From positions 1 through 28,535 of the forward strand of contig JADNYJ010000413.1 of assembly GCA_015501075.1 (NCBI GenBank): DNA of 28,535 nucleotides, written 5' to 3'. This stretch comes from Gymnopilus junonius. Its lineage: Eukaryota > Basidiomycota > Agaricomycetes > Agaricales > Galerinaceae. Below are positions 10,353 through 19,759 of this stretch, piece after piece. A program made the translations under genes and the position numbers. The notes below the pieces were generated by a model. It was not told where the DNA came from and did not search any database. It saw only the letters and a program-made list of their open reading frames with translations. The number at the start of each line of letters is the position of its first letter. Position 1 is the first letter of the stretch.

Positions 10353-10451
10353 GAAGAAATTTAAATTCAAATACTCTCTTGCATTGAAATCTTGAAAAAG
10401 GTGATATGCAGAGGGCGAGATTTGCTATAAACCATTTAAATGATGAAGTAA

Positions 10452-10478
10452 AGGAACAACCGGATATATGTTGTTCCT
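10452..10478. repeat. Perfect 9-bp stem-loop
   Basis: AGGAACAAC (10452-10460) and GTTGTTCCT (10470-10478) are exact reverse complements around a 9-nt AT-rich loop. No poly-T follows. Its function is unknown. Confidence 0.6.
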
Positions 10479-10849
10479 CCTCCAATTTTCTATTGACTTT
10501 TTATGGCCGATAAATCTAGAGTAAGTACATATGTAATGACTCTCATTGACCTTTTCCCCGCCTTTTCCCTTTCTCTCCATCTCACTGTCCCATTCTTCTC
10601 CTTGTTCTTTATTCTGTTTTATACCAGTCCAGATGCAGATGAAGGATGTACTTGGACTGAGTATTTGTGAAGAATGCGGGTGGTGTTTCTAAGAGGAATT
10701 CCGTCTCGGTACGCCAGAATCATCTACCTCCACCTTGTATACAAGTGCGAGGCATGGGGCCATGCTTTTTCTCCTAAATGAAGTTGACATTGTCCCCTCC
10801 TTAGAGCTTGAAAGTTGCAAAGGTCAATCCAGTTTGCGTCTGACACGGC

Positions 10850-11831
10850 CGCCTCCCCTGCATGACTTGACGGCGCCATTCTTATCGAAACCTAACAGAA
10901 GTGTTAGTACGAGAGTTCTGGAGCACATAGATGCCAATGCTCACCAAAGGATGAGCTGCTGCTCTGTATGACAATGTAGGATGCTGACTGGAGAAGATTG
11001 AGATGCAGAGAAACAGGAAGGCTGAGCTTCTTGGCAACAGCAGTCAAGAATGGATCGGTGGTACTGTACATGTGGAAGTAGAAACTGGCAAAAGATCACG
11101 GAAGAACATTGATGTTTTGGCAGTCGACCATCCAGACGTGTTCATTCATAGGGTCCCAGAGGAAGTTCTTGAGGGGAGACGAGGTTCAGTTTCAAGGGAA
11201 ATACGAGTTTGAGGGCGTCCAGGACGACGTTACAAGGCCTATCGCGAGATTAGATTAGTACGAGGCCGGCGAGTATGATAAACCCAGCAACACACCTTGT
11301 TTACATAGTTTTCCAGTGCGGTGGAGTTGACAAACGCGATAGGGGCCTCTTCCATGTCGAACAAGCTATGCTGGATACATCCACCGCCTACGGGGACGAT
11401 CCCATTCCCCTCTGGAAGAGGACACCTTAGCAGCGCCTCGACGGTATTGGAGATAGCATTAACGGCCACATCCGCGCGGCGGGTGGCTCCTCGGCGGAGA
11501 GGTTAGGCTCGGAGATCCAAGCGTGGAATGACGGTGCATTGATGTACTCCATAACCAAATACATGCTGCCTTCCCCATCGTTGAATACGTCGTACACTTT
11601 GGGCAGGTGGAGGTCTAATGCGGAGGAGGAGGACTGACCCTGTGTATAGAGGTACGCTTGGGTGCGCACCTCGGCTTCTAAGCTGGGGTTTCCACGTTTG
11701 ACGAAGACCTGCGAGCTGGGGGAGGATGAGATTATATACGTCCCGGGGCTCTTGGAGCGTTAAGTCAACGATGTGTCGCTGGGCCGTCGTTAGCTATATG
11801 TGCAACAACCCGTCAGTGTTGCAATGTCACC
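10850..11831 (-). pseudogene. Degenerate copy of the APH gene, exons 2-4
   Basis: It aligns with 5453-6430 through the coding sequence and introns: PVGGGCIQHSLFDMEEAP, YLVMEYINAPSFHAWI and the C-terminal FDKNGAVKS. Lesions are visible. There is an extra base just after the intron-1 acceptor, where parental GACTTGTGC became GACTTAACGC. One base is lost after LSAEE. The third codon of exon 3 is GAA to TAA. A deletion of about 19 bp near 11180 removes the PSDVS part of the catalytic loop, including the catalytic Asp. The intron signals are otherwise preserved. Exon 1 is not here but at 18519-18600, beyond the transposon inserted in intron 1. Confidence 0.92.
11825..11831. repeat. Left 7-bp target-site duplication (TGTCACC)
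   Basis: TGTCACC directly abuts the left terminal inverted repeat and recurs at 18512-18518. Removing the element and one copy restores GCAATGTCACCACACAAG, which is collinear with intron 1 of the intact APH gene (ACAACGACACCACACAAG). Confidence 0.88.
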
Positions 11832-11852
11832 CCCAGTGAGAAATGCATCTTG
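11832..11852 (+). repeat. Left terminal inverted repeat of the transposon
   Basis: A 21-bp sequence beginning CCCAGTGAGAAATGC, exactly the reverse complement of 18491-18511. Confidence 0.95.
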
Positions 11853-11973
11853 CTGAATCGAACCAGATCGAACTAAACTTAGCAAACATAACGTGACTGA
11901 GCCAGATCGTGCAAATCTTATCGCTCCGAGATCAGCAGCATTTCTCACCTCTCAAAATTGAGCCTCACTGAAC

Positions 11974-14900
11974 ATGCCCACTTGCGATTGTCCCAAGTGC
12001 ATGACTGGGGGGCGTACTGAGCCCAAGACCGTCTCTCTGTCCACCTGGTACAGGCACGCCAACTTCCGCAGCACTACTGTCACCTCGTATACAACTTTTC
12101 TCGCCGAGCAACCACATTTGCAACATGCAACCACAGCGAACAGTACGGCCAGCGTCTCGAGCTCGGAAAGTGACACGGCAGGCTCAAGCCGTTGCTCGGA
12201 AAGTCCCAGGCCTCCACCGTCTAAGCGAGTACACTTGGAGCAGTCTGCTGAAGCGGCAGGCATTGCACTAGAGGAAGGCAGGGTTGTGGATGACGACGGA
12301 CACAGGGATGCTGATACAGAAGATCCTCTGCTAAACAGGGAGGGTGCCGCAGAAGGAGAAGGAGAGCCTGAGGTGGGCCAGCCCATAGAACAGCACAACG
12401 ACGATACAATGTCAGATATGTACATGCCAGTTAGTGAAGAAATCAGGATATTTTCCCTCCTTGAATATCACCCTTACTGTGTATGTAGGAACCTCAGAAT
12501 ACAGTTATAGAGTCACAAATTACTGCAGAATTGAATAACGTATACACTGAACAACATGGACAAGAACTTCGCACGGAAGAAGAAGGTCCGGAAGAGTTGG
12601 ACGAAGTCGACGACAACCATGGCCGGTCAGGTAATCAACCTGAGATGGCGGACTTCAATGAAGTCGAGGCTACTCTGGATGAGTTGAAACTTTCCCAGCA
12701 GTTTATAGAGGTGATACGGGGTGCAAAACTGGACAACGATAAACTGCCAGCCGAGGTTATTGAGCGTTTGTGCAACCCTATCGAGGAGCCACTCAATCTC
12801 GATGAACAAGAGGCTCTTCGTACTGGAATTGAACTTTACTTGGCTACCACTACAGCCTCAGAGGAAGTATTTAATAAAACGCGGGAAACATTTCATCGGT
12901 CCATGGCGAGGCAAGGCGTCGAGTTTGAACCTATTCCGACTCTTTTCCAGGTCAAGGAGCGCATCAAAGAATTAACAGGAGTCTATTCAATATTTCATGA
13001 TATGTGCCCAAACAGTTGCATCGCGTATACTGGACCTTTCAGTTCTCGTGATAATTGTCCCAAGTGCAATGAACCACGATATGATCCACAGACCCTAGCT
13101 TCAAGCCACGGAAGGAAGAAGGTATCGCAACGCCAATTTCATACCATACCTCTGGGACCTCAATTGCAGGCTTTATACCGAAGTTCCGACCGTGCGAGAA
13201 AGATGCATTCCCGTCGTGTGAGGACGCAGGAAATATTGGATCAACTGAAAGCCAGTGGAGGTGTCATGAGCAAGTGGAGCGACATTATACACGGAAGCGC
13301 GTACCTCGAAGCTGTTCTTGATGGGAGAATTAAAGAACGTGACATTCTTATAATGATGTCAATTGACGGCGCTCAACTCTACCAAAGCAAGCAATCCGAT
13401 TGTTGGATTTATATATGGATTATCTTCGAGCTCGAACCGGATTTGCGCTATATGAAGGAGTTTGTTCTGCCTGGCGGATTTATCGGTGGTCCAAATAAGT
13501 TCCAGAATGGTGATTCTTTTCTCCTACCTGGCTTTCATCATGTTGCCGCTCTTATGAAGGAGGGACTTGCCATTTGGGATGCAGCAGAAAATGAGGTATT
13601 CAAAGTCAAACCTTTTCTGATTCTCGGGGCTGCCGATGGACCTGGACTGACCTATCTAAATGGGTTAACTGGTCATTCTGGAGCATATGGCTGTCGATTG
13701 TACTGCCCTGTGAAAGGAAGGAGGAAGGATGGAGGGAATCATTACTACCCTGCACTGCTGAAGCCCGAGCAATACACTGTCGAGGGATGTGATCACGAAG
13801 ATGTCAATGCCCAACATCTTCGAATTGGAGAGCCTGCTGAATATCAACAAGCTCTTAATATCGTTCTCGCCTCACAAAATGCTACACAGCACCAGCAAAA
13901 CCGGAAGAAGACAGGAATCACAAAACCCAGTATATTCAGTGCTTTTCCACCCGAATGTGTCCTCCCTGTTCCGCGATGCTTCGGAGGTGACATGATGCAC
14001 TTGGTAGCGCTCAATCTAACAGACCTTCTGCTTGCCCTATGGCGTGGAACCATAGAATGTGATCCAAGTGATGACAAGCGCACTTGGGATTGGGTAGTTT
14101 TAATTGGTGCTGCCTGGAAAAATCATGGTGCTCGTGTCGCCAGTACGAAGCAATATTTACCTGGATCTTTTGATCGACCACCTAGAAATCCTGCCGAAAA
14201 GATATCAAGTGGTTACAAAGCTTGGGAGTTTCTGACATACGTCTTTGGCTTAGGGCCTGGGCTTTTCTATAAGCTTTTACCGGAGAAGTACTGGAAAAGC
14301 TTTTGCAAATTAGCTGCCGCGGTCCGCATTCTCCATCAGCGCAGCATCACAAAAGGCCAACTATTACATGCTCATCAGTTGCTTGTTGAGTTCATCAAAG
14401 AGTTTGAGGAAATGTATTATCAGCGGAAGGAGTCGCGTCTGCATTTTTGCCACCAAAGTGTCCATGCCCTTTTGCACCTCGCTCCAGAAGTTTCTCGTCT
14501 TGGTCCTGGTGCTGGATATACTCAATGGACCATGGAACGAACCATTGGGAACTTGGGAGAAGAAATTCGGCAACCCTCAAATCCTTTTCAAAATTTGTCA
14601 GAACGTGGTGTCCGTCGTGCGCGAATTAACTCACTCATTGCCATGTTGCCAGAATTAGTGCCGATGAAAGCTACTCCAAAGACATATGAAGTGCTAGGAG
14701 ATGGCTACATACTTTCCATGCCAGATAGGTCTCTTCGGGATATCACTGAGGCCGAAATGGCTGCTATGCGAGCCTTCTTCGAACTGAAAGGTATCACTGC
14801 CGAAGTCGACTGGACCACGAAGGTGAAGAAGTGGGCTCGTCTTGCACTGCCTAATGGACAATTTGTAAGGACCGCATGGAAGGAGAAAGTCAAACAGCCT

Positions 14901-15323
14901 TCCAAGGTCAGGATGTCGCGAAATATCATGGTAAAAATCTTTTTTTCATTATCTCTGAGCACTCTATTCAAATTCTGCTTCTAGCTACATCGCAATAAAG
15001 ATGTTAGGTCACCGGACTTTGCAGAAGTGCAATACTTCTTTCAGGTGCAGGTACAAGGTGTTGAAGAAACCGTTGCACTTGTATCAAATTTTAGCACTCC
15101 AGACGAACAGCTGTGCACAGAATCAAGCGGTGCATTGCTTGTTTGCCAATATCAGGGAGCACTGGCATTGGAAGTAATACCTGTCAAGGATATCTCAAAC
15201 TGCATAGCCATGGTTCCGTTCCATGAACCCGAAGATGGGAGATTTTTTGTTTGTGAGAAAATGGGATTGGAAGTAGCATTTCTTGGAGGAGGAAGGGAGG
15301 CTGATCAGAGAGAGGAAGCATAG
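11974..15323 (+). CDS. CACTA (TNP2/Plavaka-type) transposase
   Basis: Three phase-0 exons, 11974-12429, 12489-14930 and 14985-15323, give 1078 aa with no stop or shift (introns GTTAGT..TAG of 59 nt and GTAAAA..TAG of 54 nt). The N-terminus has a short metal-binding motif CDCPKC with W25 and H28, as in CACTA transposases, followed by an acidic Ser-rich stretch. A second zinc site is CPNSC (325-329) with CPKC (342-345) before NEPRYDP. The catalytic core follows TNP2: SIDGAQLY (D445), then LPGGFIGGPNK and ADGPG, GGDMMHL (D653) and GNLGEEIRQPSNP (E843/E844), which I infer to be the DDE triad. AEKISSGYKAWEF and SQWTMERT-like segments are typical of mushroom Plavaka/CACTA proteins. The start is the ATG just before the first Cys motif. 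It lies 122 bp inside the left terminus. Confidence 0.93.
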
Positions 15324-15399
15324 CTGACAAGATTTGGACTTGTAAATATTTTGCCTGTCAGTCACGGATGCGTTACACCCTTCCCTGCCTTCTTCCACC

Positions 15400-17744
15400 A
15401 TGTCGCTTCCTCCTCGCCTGACTCATTCCGCAAGCAAATCCAACTCCCTGCACCCTGAAAGGTATGAATGTCATACCAAGGAATGTATCTAGGCCATTTG
15501 GACTTGTTTGAACACCTACACGGCTTGCAGAGATTCGCTACATATGCACGAACGTCATGCAGGGACAGCACATCCCAGTGAAATGTTCCCAATTTTTTCT
15601 TTTGATCTGGGTTCTTTAAACCGTGGTCCTGCTGTAAGCATATCACATTTCTCACCTTACTGAAAAAATAGTGACTATATGCGCTTTGATTGGCATAGCT
15701 GGGAAGCCCTGAGTACATTATCAAGACCGCCACCCATGAACAGTTAATGCAACTTGGAAACGAAGCGCATACAGTCCTTTTCGACACCTTTAGTCATCTC
15801 AAAGCCCGATATGATGAGCTACGGTACGTGTTCCAATCTCAGTTGTATTGAATTTGCTTCAGCTGTATATCTAGTGAAGTATACACCGATTTGTCTGGCA
15901 AATGCAAATCTGCCCTTGAAGCTCCAAACTCCACCCTATCTGCTTCCACCGTTGTCTCTCCAAACACCACTCCAACCATTGATTTTGCGCTGCAGAAACT
16001 GAGGAAGGAAGATCATCCACAAATCAAGTTCTGGACCTTACGCGATTACTCATCAAAGAAAGAGAAGAAAAAGTCTGGAGTTGTCAAACCACGGTGCGGT
16101 GGTGCCCAGCTGGCCAAGACAGGGGAGAACATTGCCGCGGATTATATTGAGAATGATGTTGGTGAGATTGTTGATGGGGATACTGCTGCTAACATTCGAG
16201 AACGGATGCGGGCCATTTTTCAAGAGATGATGAACCCTAAAAGCACCCTTACTCTGCCACTGAAGTGGGGGGAGGCCGGGATAATGGAGCGTAAGTATGT
16301 GATACAAGAAATGTACTCTCACTATCCCTACCTTCGAAACTGCGCCGAGGACTGGAAGGTTATGCACCTCGCTTCGGCAGTGCTTAGCCAGTTCCACACC
16401 ACCCTCAAGCGTCAAAAGCAGAAGAAACAAGGTCCCTCGTCTGAGGACCAGCTCGAGAGCCTCTCAGAGACAGCCGAACCTGACACCCCTACCCCCGATG
16501 CTGGTCCCTCCACCAATACTACCTCAACTTTCGGTTTGAAGCGCAAGAAAGTCAAGGCACCAGCAACTGCTGCGAAGCGTGCACGTACAGTGGCTAACGA
16601 CTCCCCTCCCTCTACCAGCCCATTCCTCATTCCCATCAACCCTGCTCTTACAGCGCCTGGATCTGCATCATCCTCGGACCCAGGTGCGACGGCAATGCAG
16701 ACACCTTCCTCAACCACCACCACAACTCCTTCTGCCCCAACCACAGCACCCTCTCCTTCTTCTTCAACCGTCGTCCCTCTGGCTACCATCAACCTCAATG
16801 TTCCAGTTCCCCCTTCCCGCCCAATGCCACGCCCTTTCCATTCAAATAAGGTTGTAGAAAAGCTGGCTCCTATGACGAACATTCCAGTTCCCTCTTCCCA
16901 TCCAACACCACCCCCTCCAGGTGCAACGGCAACGCAGACACCTTCTACCTCAACCACCACCACAACTACCTCTGCCCCAACCAGTGCGCCCTCTTCTTCC
17001 TCTTCAACTGTCATCCCTCTGGCAACCATTGACACTAACATTCCAGTTCACTTTTCCCGCCCAATGCCCCGCCCTCTCCGTTCAAACAAGGTTGTAGAAA
17101 AGCCGGCTCCCACGACTTCTAAGCCTGCTAGCGAACCAGCTAGCTCAGCAGAATTGGATACCGAAAAGCAGGAAACAGCGCCAGAAGTACAAGAAGGCCA
17201 ACGGTGCAGACTATCACCCTCGTTATCCACTGTAAGAGTTATCTTATTTATTACCTTTCACTTACGCTGATATTTTCCAGGAGCTCGCTTTTTGGCGCTC
17301 CCTCTGGACCATCTGCACGCTTGGAATCCCTCCACTTCTCAAAGGAAAAGACCAACGCGACTGCAGGATGGGCCGAAGCAGCCATTGCACGAGTATGTGG
17401 AAGCACCCGGATCTTCCTCATTCTCACATAAGTCCAGTTATGCTTTTGGCCCGGGGATGAAAAAGCCAACGTCAAGCAATGCACCAAAGTAAGCATTGTC
17501 ATGATGTTTATATCAATCTTACTATGCTCTCTTGCAGAACCTTTGCTACATAGAATATTTGAGCACGAATGAACCTATAACGCCTCCCGCTTTTGAACTG
17601 TACTGGAAGAAATTACCAAAGACGAGCAGAAGTGAGCGTCTTCTGGTAGCGCCCAGCAATGTGACTGACGCATTCATTTAGAAGTGGAATAACCGGAGTA
17701 AGCAACTTAAGGAGTTCCGAAAGCTGGGAATGGCGATTACCTGA
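15400..17744 (+). CDS. Accessory gene of the transposon, function unknown
   Basis: The main exon, 15863-17231, encodes a basic, Ser/Thr/Pro-rich protein: SGKCKSALEAPN, then KKEKKKSGVVKPRCGG, RERMRAIFQEMMNPKS and KRKKVKAPATAAKRAR (a likely nuclear signal), followed by two long repeats containing NVPVPPSRPMPRP and NIPVHFSRPMPRP. It splices upstream to MQLGNEAHTVLFDTFSHLKARYDELR (15747-15823, 39-nt intron) and downstream to 17281-17392, 17433-17488 and 17538-17631 (ELAFWRSLWTICTLGIPPLL, CFWPGDEKANVKQCTK, NLCYIEYLSTNEPITPPAF). The end is either a stop at 17690-17692 in phase or KWNNRSKQLKEF ending at 17744. Upstream, 15400-15461 and 15531-15633 (MSLPPRLTHSASKS, RDSLHMHERHAG) look coding, but joining them to 15747 breaks frame. 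No known domain is recognised. Confidence 0.6.
16675..17115 (+). repeat. Internal tandem repeat in the accessory gene, about 240-bp unit
   Basis: 16675-16870 and 16913-17110 repeat the order GCAACGCAGACACCTTC-like, Thr run, SAPT.APS.SSST, V/IPLATI, NVPV/NIPV, SRPMPRP, SNKVVEK. It is an in-frame duplication of about 80 codons encoding low-complexity sequence between two PMPRP motifs. Confidence 0.75.
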
Positions 17745-18490
17745 CGATTAGCCATTGAACATATGCGTACTTCCATGACTTTTATTCAGTTTCGTGCTCA
17801 CATCTTTTCGAGTCTTCAGATGAACTTTTTGCCTCCGTCCTGCTATCACTCGTTCACCATGTCTTCGCTGCTGATTTGAACTCAAGACCTTGCTCGCGCT
17901 ACTTTTAACTATGACCTCTGGTACGACTCCTCAAGCTTTTGCTTCATATCTCCATCTCTCGCTGCCGTCGCTTTGCTTTGCTTCTGTTTATTCGTGGCTT
18001 TATTGCCCTCAGGATTTCTCTCGATGCTCGTTCTCTCGCTGACTTGCTTGACTGTTGACACGTACCCCGGCTTTGAAATGCTTTCGATTATTCGCCAACT
18101 TAATACAACTCATTGATGGAGTGAGGATGGGGTGAGTGATATCTTTTCTCCCGAGATGGAACCTAGCTGATTTTAGAAAGGGAACTTGCTACCCTGATGA
18201 TGTGGTGGTGGCGGCGGTGGTATAATATGGCTGGATTGGATCACTGGCAGGGTGGATGGGGATGGGGATGGCTTGGCTGACAGGGTGGGGACGGTTATGT
18301 ACTGCTCGGTATTGTTATGTGATATTGCTGGGTAGGGCTCGATGGGATTAGATAGAGTCTGATAGAAATACAAGAAGTTGTTCAACTACGAATTGTGTGG
18401 CTCGATAGAAAACCGAACAAAATCAGCTATATTCTCAAACGCCGAACCAAAATGAATTTGCATGGTGCGGCTCTGTCCGGTTCATTCCTC
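17745..18490. other. Right arm of the transposon, non-coding
   Basis: I see no supported exon. The last 120 bp contain GAAC/GGTTC words (CCGAACAAAATC, GCCGAACCAAAA, GTCCGGTTCATTC) resembling the ATCGAACCAGATCGAAC words at 11858-11875. These are candidate subterminal transposase-binding repeats. Confidence 0.45.
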
Positions 18491-18511
18491 CAAGATGCAT
18501 TTCTCACTGGG
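18491..18511 (-). repeat. Right terminal inverted repeat of the transposon
   Basis: A 21-bp sequence ending GCATTTCTCACTGGG, the exact reverse complement of 11832-11852. Confidence 0.95.
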
Positions 18512-18518
18512 TGTCACC
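18512..18518. repeat. Right 7-bp target-site duplication (TGTCACC)
   Basis: TGTCACC matches 11825-11831 and is followed by ACACAAGTAGACTCACC, which continues the intron and 5' splice site of the interrupted APH copy. Confidence 0.88.
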
Positions 18519-18600
18519 ACACAAGTAGACTCACCGTTGAGTGAATGGGCTGGGAAAGTTGAGTCCCTTGCACAAGCATACAAATGGGGGGTCATGAGCT
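18519..18600 (-). pseudogene. Exon 1 of the degenerate APH copy, right of the transposon
   Basis: Read on the minus strand, it starts at the ATG at 18595 and ends with CACTCAACG|GTGAGTC, matching exon 1 of the intact gene (6509-6450) and its donor. One additional base early in the exon (a run of six C after ATGA) shifts the frame. It connects, across 6.68 kb of transposon, to exon 2 at 11793. Confidence 0.9.
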
Positions 18601-18744
18601 CGAGTTGGAAGCACGTCAGAACAGATTTCTATATATTTGCATTTGTTGTTCTGTGACTCTACCTCCTCATCTTCCACAGTACACACTGATTGATGGTCCT
18701 CCATCTACTCTTCCACCTCCCGCATTTTCCCTTCAGCTTTTAGT

Positions 18745-19225
18745 TTAGCCTAGTTGAGGCTGAGGGGATATTAGACCAGTCCATGAGCTCGATATATCAG
18801 GTGTTTAATTCAGATGAGTTCAACTGAGCTGCTCTACTACTTTTTCCACTCTTGCCCTTTCTTCTTTTCTGCTTTATCTCCCCTTTTTTATTTTGTTTTC
18901 TTTGAATGACATGCTTGTCTCATCTCTTTCCTATTTCCAAGGCGCAAGCAAGGCTATGATACTCCCTCATACCGATATCGTTGTTTTTCTTTTCCTTTTG
19001 TGCCACGATGTCGGCCACAAAAAAAGTTGACCCATATCATCCATGTGAGAAGTGCCTTCTTCTTCTTCTTCCTTCCTCTCTTCACCTTCAGCTGCTGGTC
19101 CTTCCTCCTCTTCCATGTCTTCCAGACCTCCATCTTCCACTTCTTCCTACCGCAACTGCATTGAGCTCATTTTACAACTTCCGACGACCTCTCCCCTTCC
19201 GATCCCAGGGAGACTCCATCAATTT
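18745..19225 (+). pseudogene. Relic of a second Hua1-like gene copy
   Basis: 18745-18830 follows the Hua1-like gene at about 8127-8215 (GCCTAGT.GAGG, GGGGATATTA, ATCAGGTGTT). 18840-19015 is pyrimidine-rich like its intron. 19011-19065 matches the zinc-finger exon (GTCGGCCACAAAAAAAGTTGACCC, CATCCATGTGAGAAGTGC), and 19100-19215 follows the Ser-rich part (CTGCTGGTCCTTCCTCC, CCGACGACCTCTCCCCTTCC). Large parts are missing and stops are frequent. It lies next to the APH-copy exon 1, as expected for a further repeat of the duplicated unit. Confidence 0.75.
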
Positions 19226-19227
19226 AA

Positions 19228-19284
19228 ATCAAGCACGGGATCACTACCAAACGCGTGGTGATCATGACGTCACGCGTCGAAATG
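19228..19284. repeat. Spacer block, copy 2 of 2
   Basis: It matches 10283-10352 (CACGGGATC, CCAAACGCGTGG, ATGACGTCACGCGTCGA). It is joined almost directly to the Hua1-like relic, so roughly 0.9 kb present in copy 1 is deleted here. Confidence 0.8.
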
Positions 19285-19515
19285 AAGCCCGAAAATAGGG
19301 GCTTGCGCATTGCACGTGGAATTCAGAGCGCATTCGATCAGTCTTAAGTGGCTGATGATGGGTATATACTCAAATCTCGTTTGGTTGGATTTACGGATTT
19401 TCATGTCATACTTTTCCTCTATCAAAAGTTTCGGCGGACCCCCGCATAGTTGTCCCACATTTCTTCTTCTTTTATGCTTGGTTTGGGCACACGGGGAGGC
19501 GGAGGAACAAAAAGT

Positions 19516-19757
19516 TTAAGGTCTTGAAAGCAGCATCAAAAAATCTATTTCTTCCTGTGCGCGTTCTTCTTCCTGTATTGAATGTTGTACTGCGGTATGG
19601 AAGGCTTCCCTCTTCTCCTGGGCACTAATCGAGTCGGCATGAAGACCTGTTTTTAGATGACCTGGAAGACTTCCTTTCTGGATCCAATTCTTTTTTCCGC
19701 GCTTCACATCACATATCTTGCATCAGACCTTCTTGCCATCGCCCGATGATTCCACAA
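19516..19757 (-). pseudogene. Relic of a C2H2/BED-like zinc-finger protein, probably transposon-derived
   Basis: On the minus strand, 19722-19516 encodes CKICDVKRGKKNWIQKGS, then LPGHLKTGLHADS and a Glu-rich tail. The order C-x2-C, Trp, Ser-Leu-x-x-His, x5, His looks like a BED-type finger of the kind found at the N-terminus of fungal transposases. A TGA (19725-19723) sits immediately before the first Cys, where a sense codon is expected, and an acceptor TTCAG precedes 19757. The frame stops at 19516 with no catalytic domain in sight. Identification rests on this motif alone. Confidence 0.4.
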
Positions 19758-19759
19758 CT

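Larger units (their letters stand above)
9894..10849. other. Spacer between the Hua1-like gene and the APH copy
   Basis: No gene was found. It contains the spacer block repeated at 19228-19284, a CRE plus CGCGT site at 10333-10345, and a perfect 9-bp stem-loop at 10452-10478. Confidence 0.55.
11832..18511 (+). mobile_element. Complete CACTA/Plavaka-like DNA transposon, 6,680 bp
   Basis: The element is bounded by perfect 21-bp terminal inverted repeats (11832-11852 and 18491-18511, beginning CCCAGTGAGAAATGC) and a 7-bp direct duplication. It carries an intact TNP2/Plavaka-type transposase in three exons (11974-15323) and a second multi-exon gene (15400-17744). Beyond the perfect repeat, the ends stay loosely similar (GAATCGAACCAGAT on the left against GAATGAACCGGAC on the inverted right). 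The insertion splits intron 1 of the APH copy. Complete ends, an intact duplication and an uninterrupted transposase mean the insertion is fairly young and may still be autonomous. The 7-bp duplication is longer than the 2-3 bp usual for CACTA elements. Confidence 0.93.

Noticed and set aside
15362..15787. 141-codon minus-strand reading frame inside the transposon
   Set aside because: The plus strand here has exon-like segments with proper donors and acceptors (MSLPPRLTHSASKS, RDSLHMHERHAG). The minus frame is their shadow and has no recognisable motif.
16412..17041. 209-codon minus-strand reading frame rich in Val/Glu/Gly
   Set aside because: It is the complement of the Ser/Thr/Pro repeats of the accessory gene. 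Its composition follows entirely from that strand.
17850..17920. tRNA-like T-arm (GAGTTCAAATC on the minus strand)
   Set aside because: The bases flanking the TTCAAAT loop do not form a five-pair T-stem and no acceptor stem can be built.
11832..18511. KDZ-type or hAT element as the identity of the transposon
   Set aside because: The 7-bp duplication is near hAT/KDZ lengths, but the transposase shows TNP2-type motifs (CPNSC..CPKC, SIDGAQLY, GDMMHL, GEEIRQPSN) and no hAT dimerisation or KDZ-like features.
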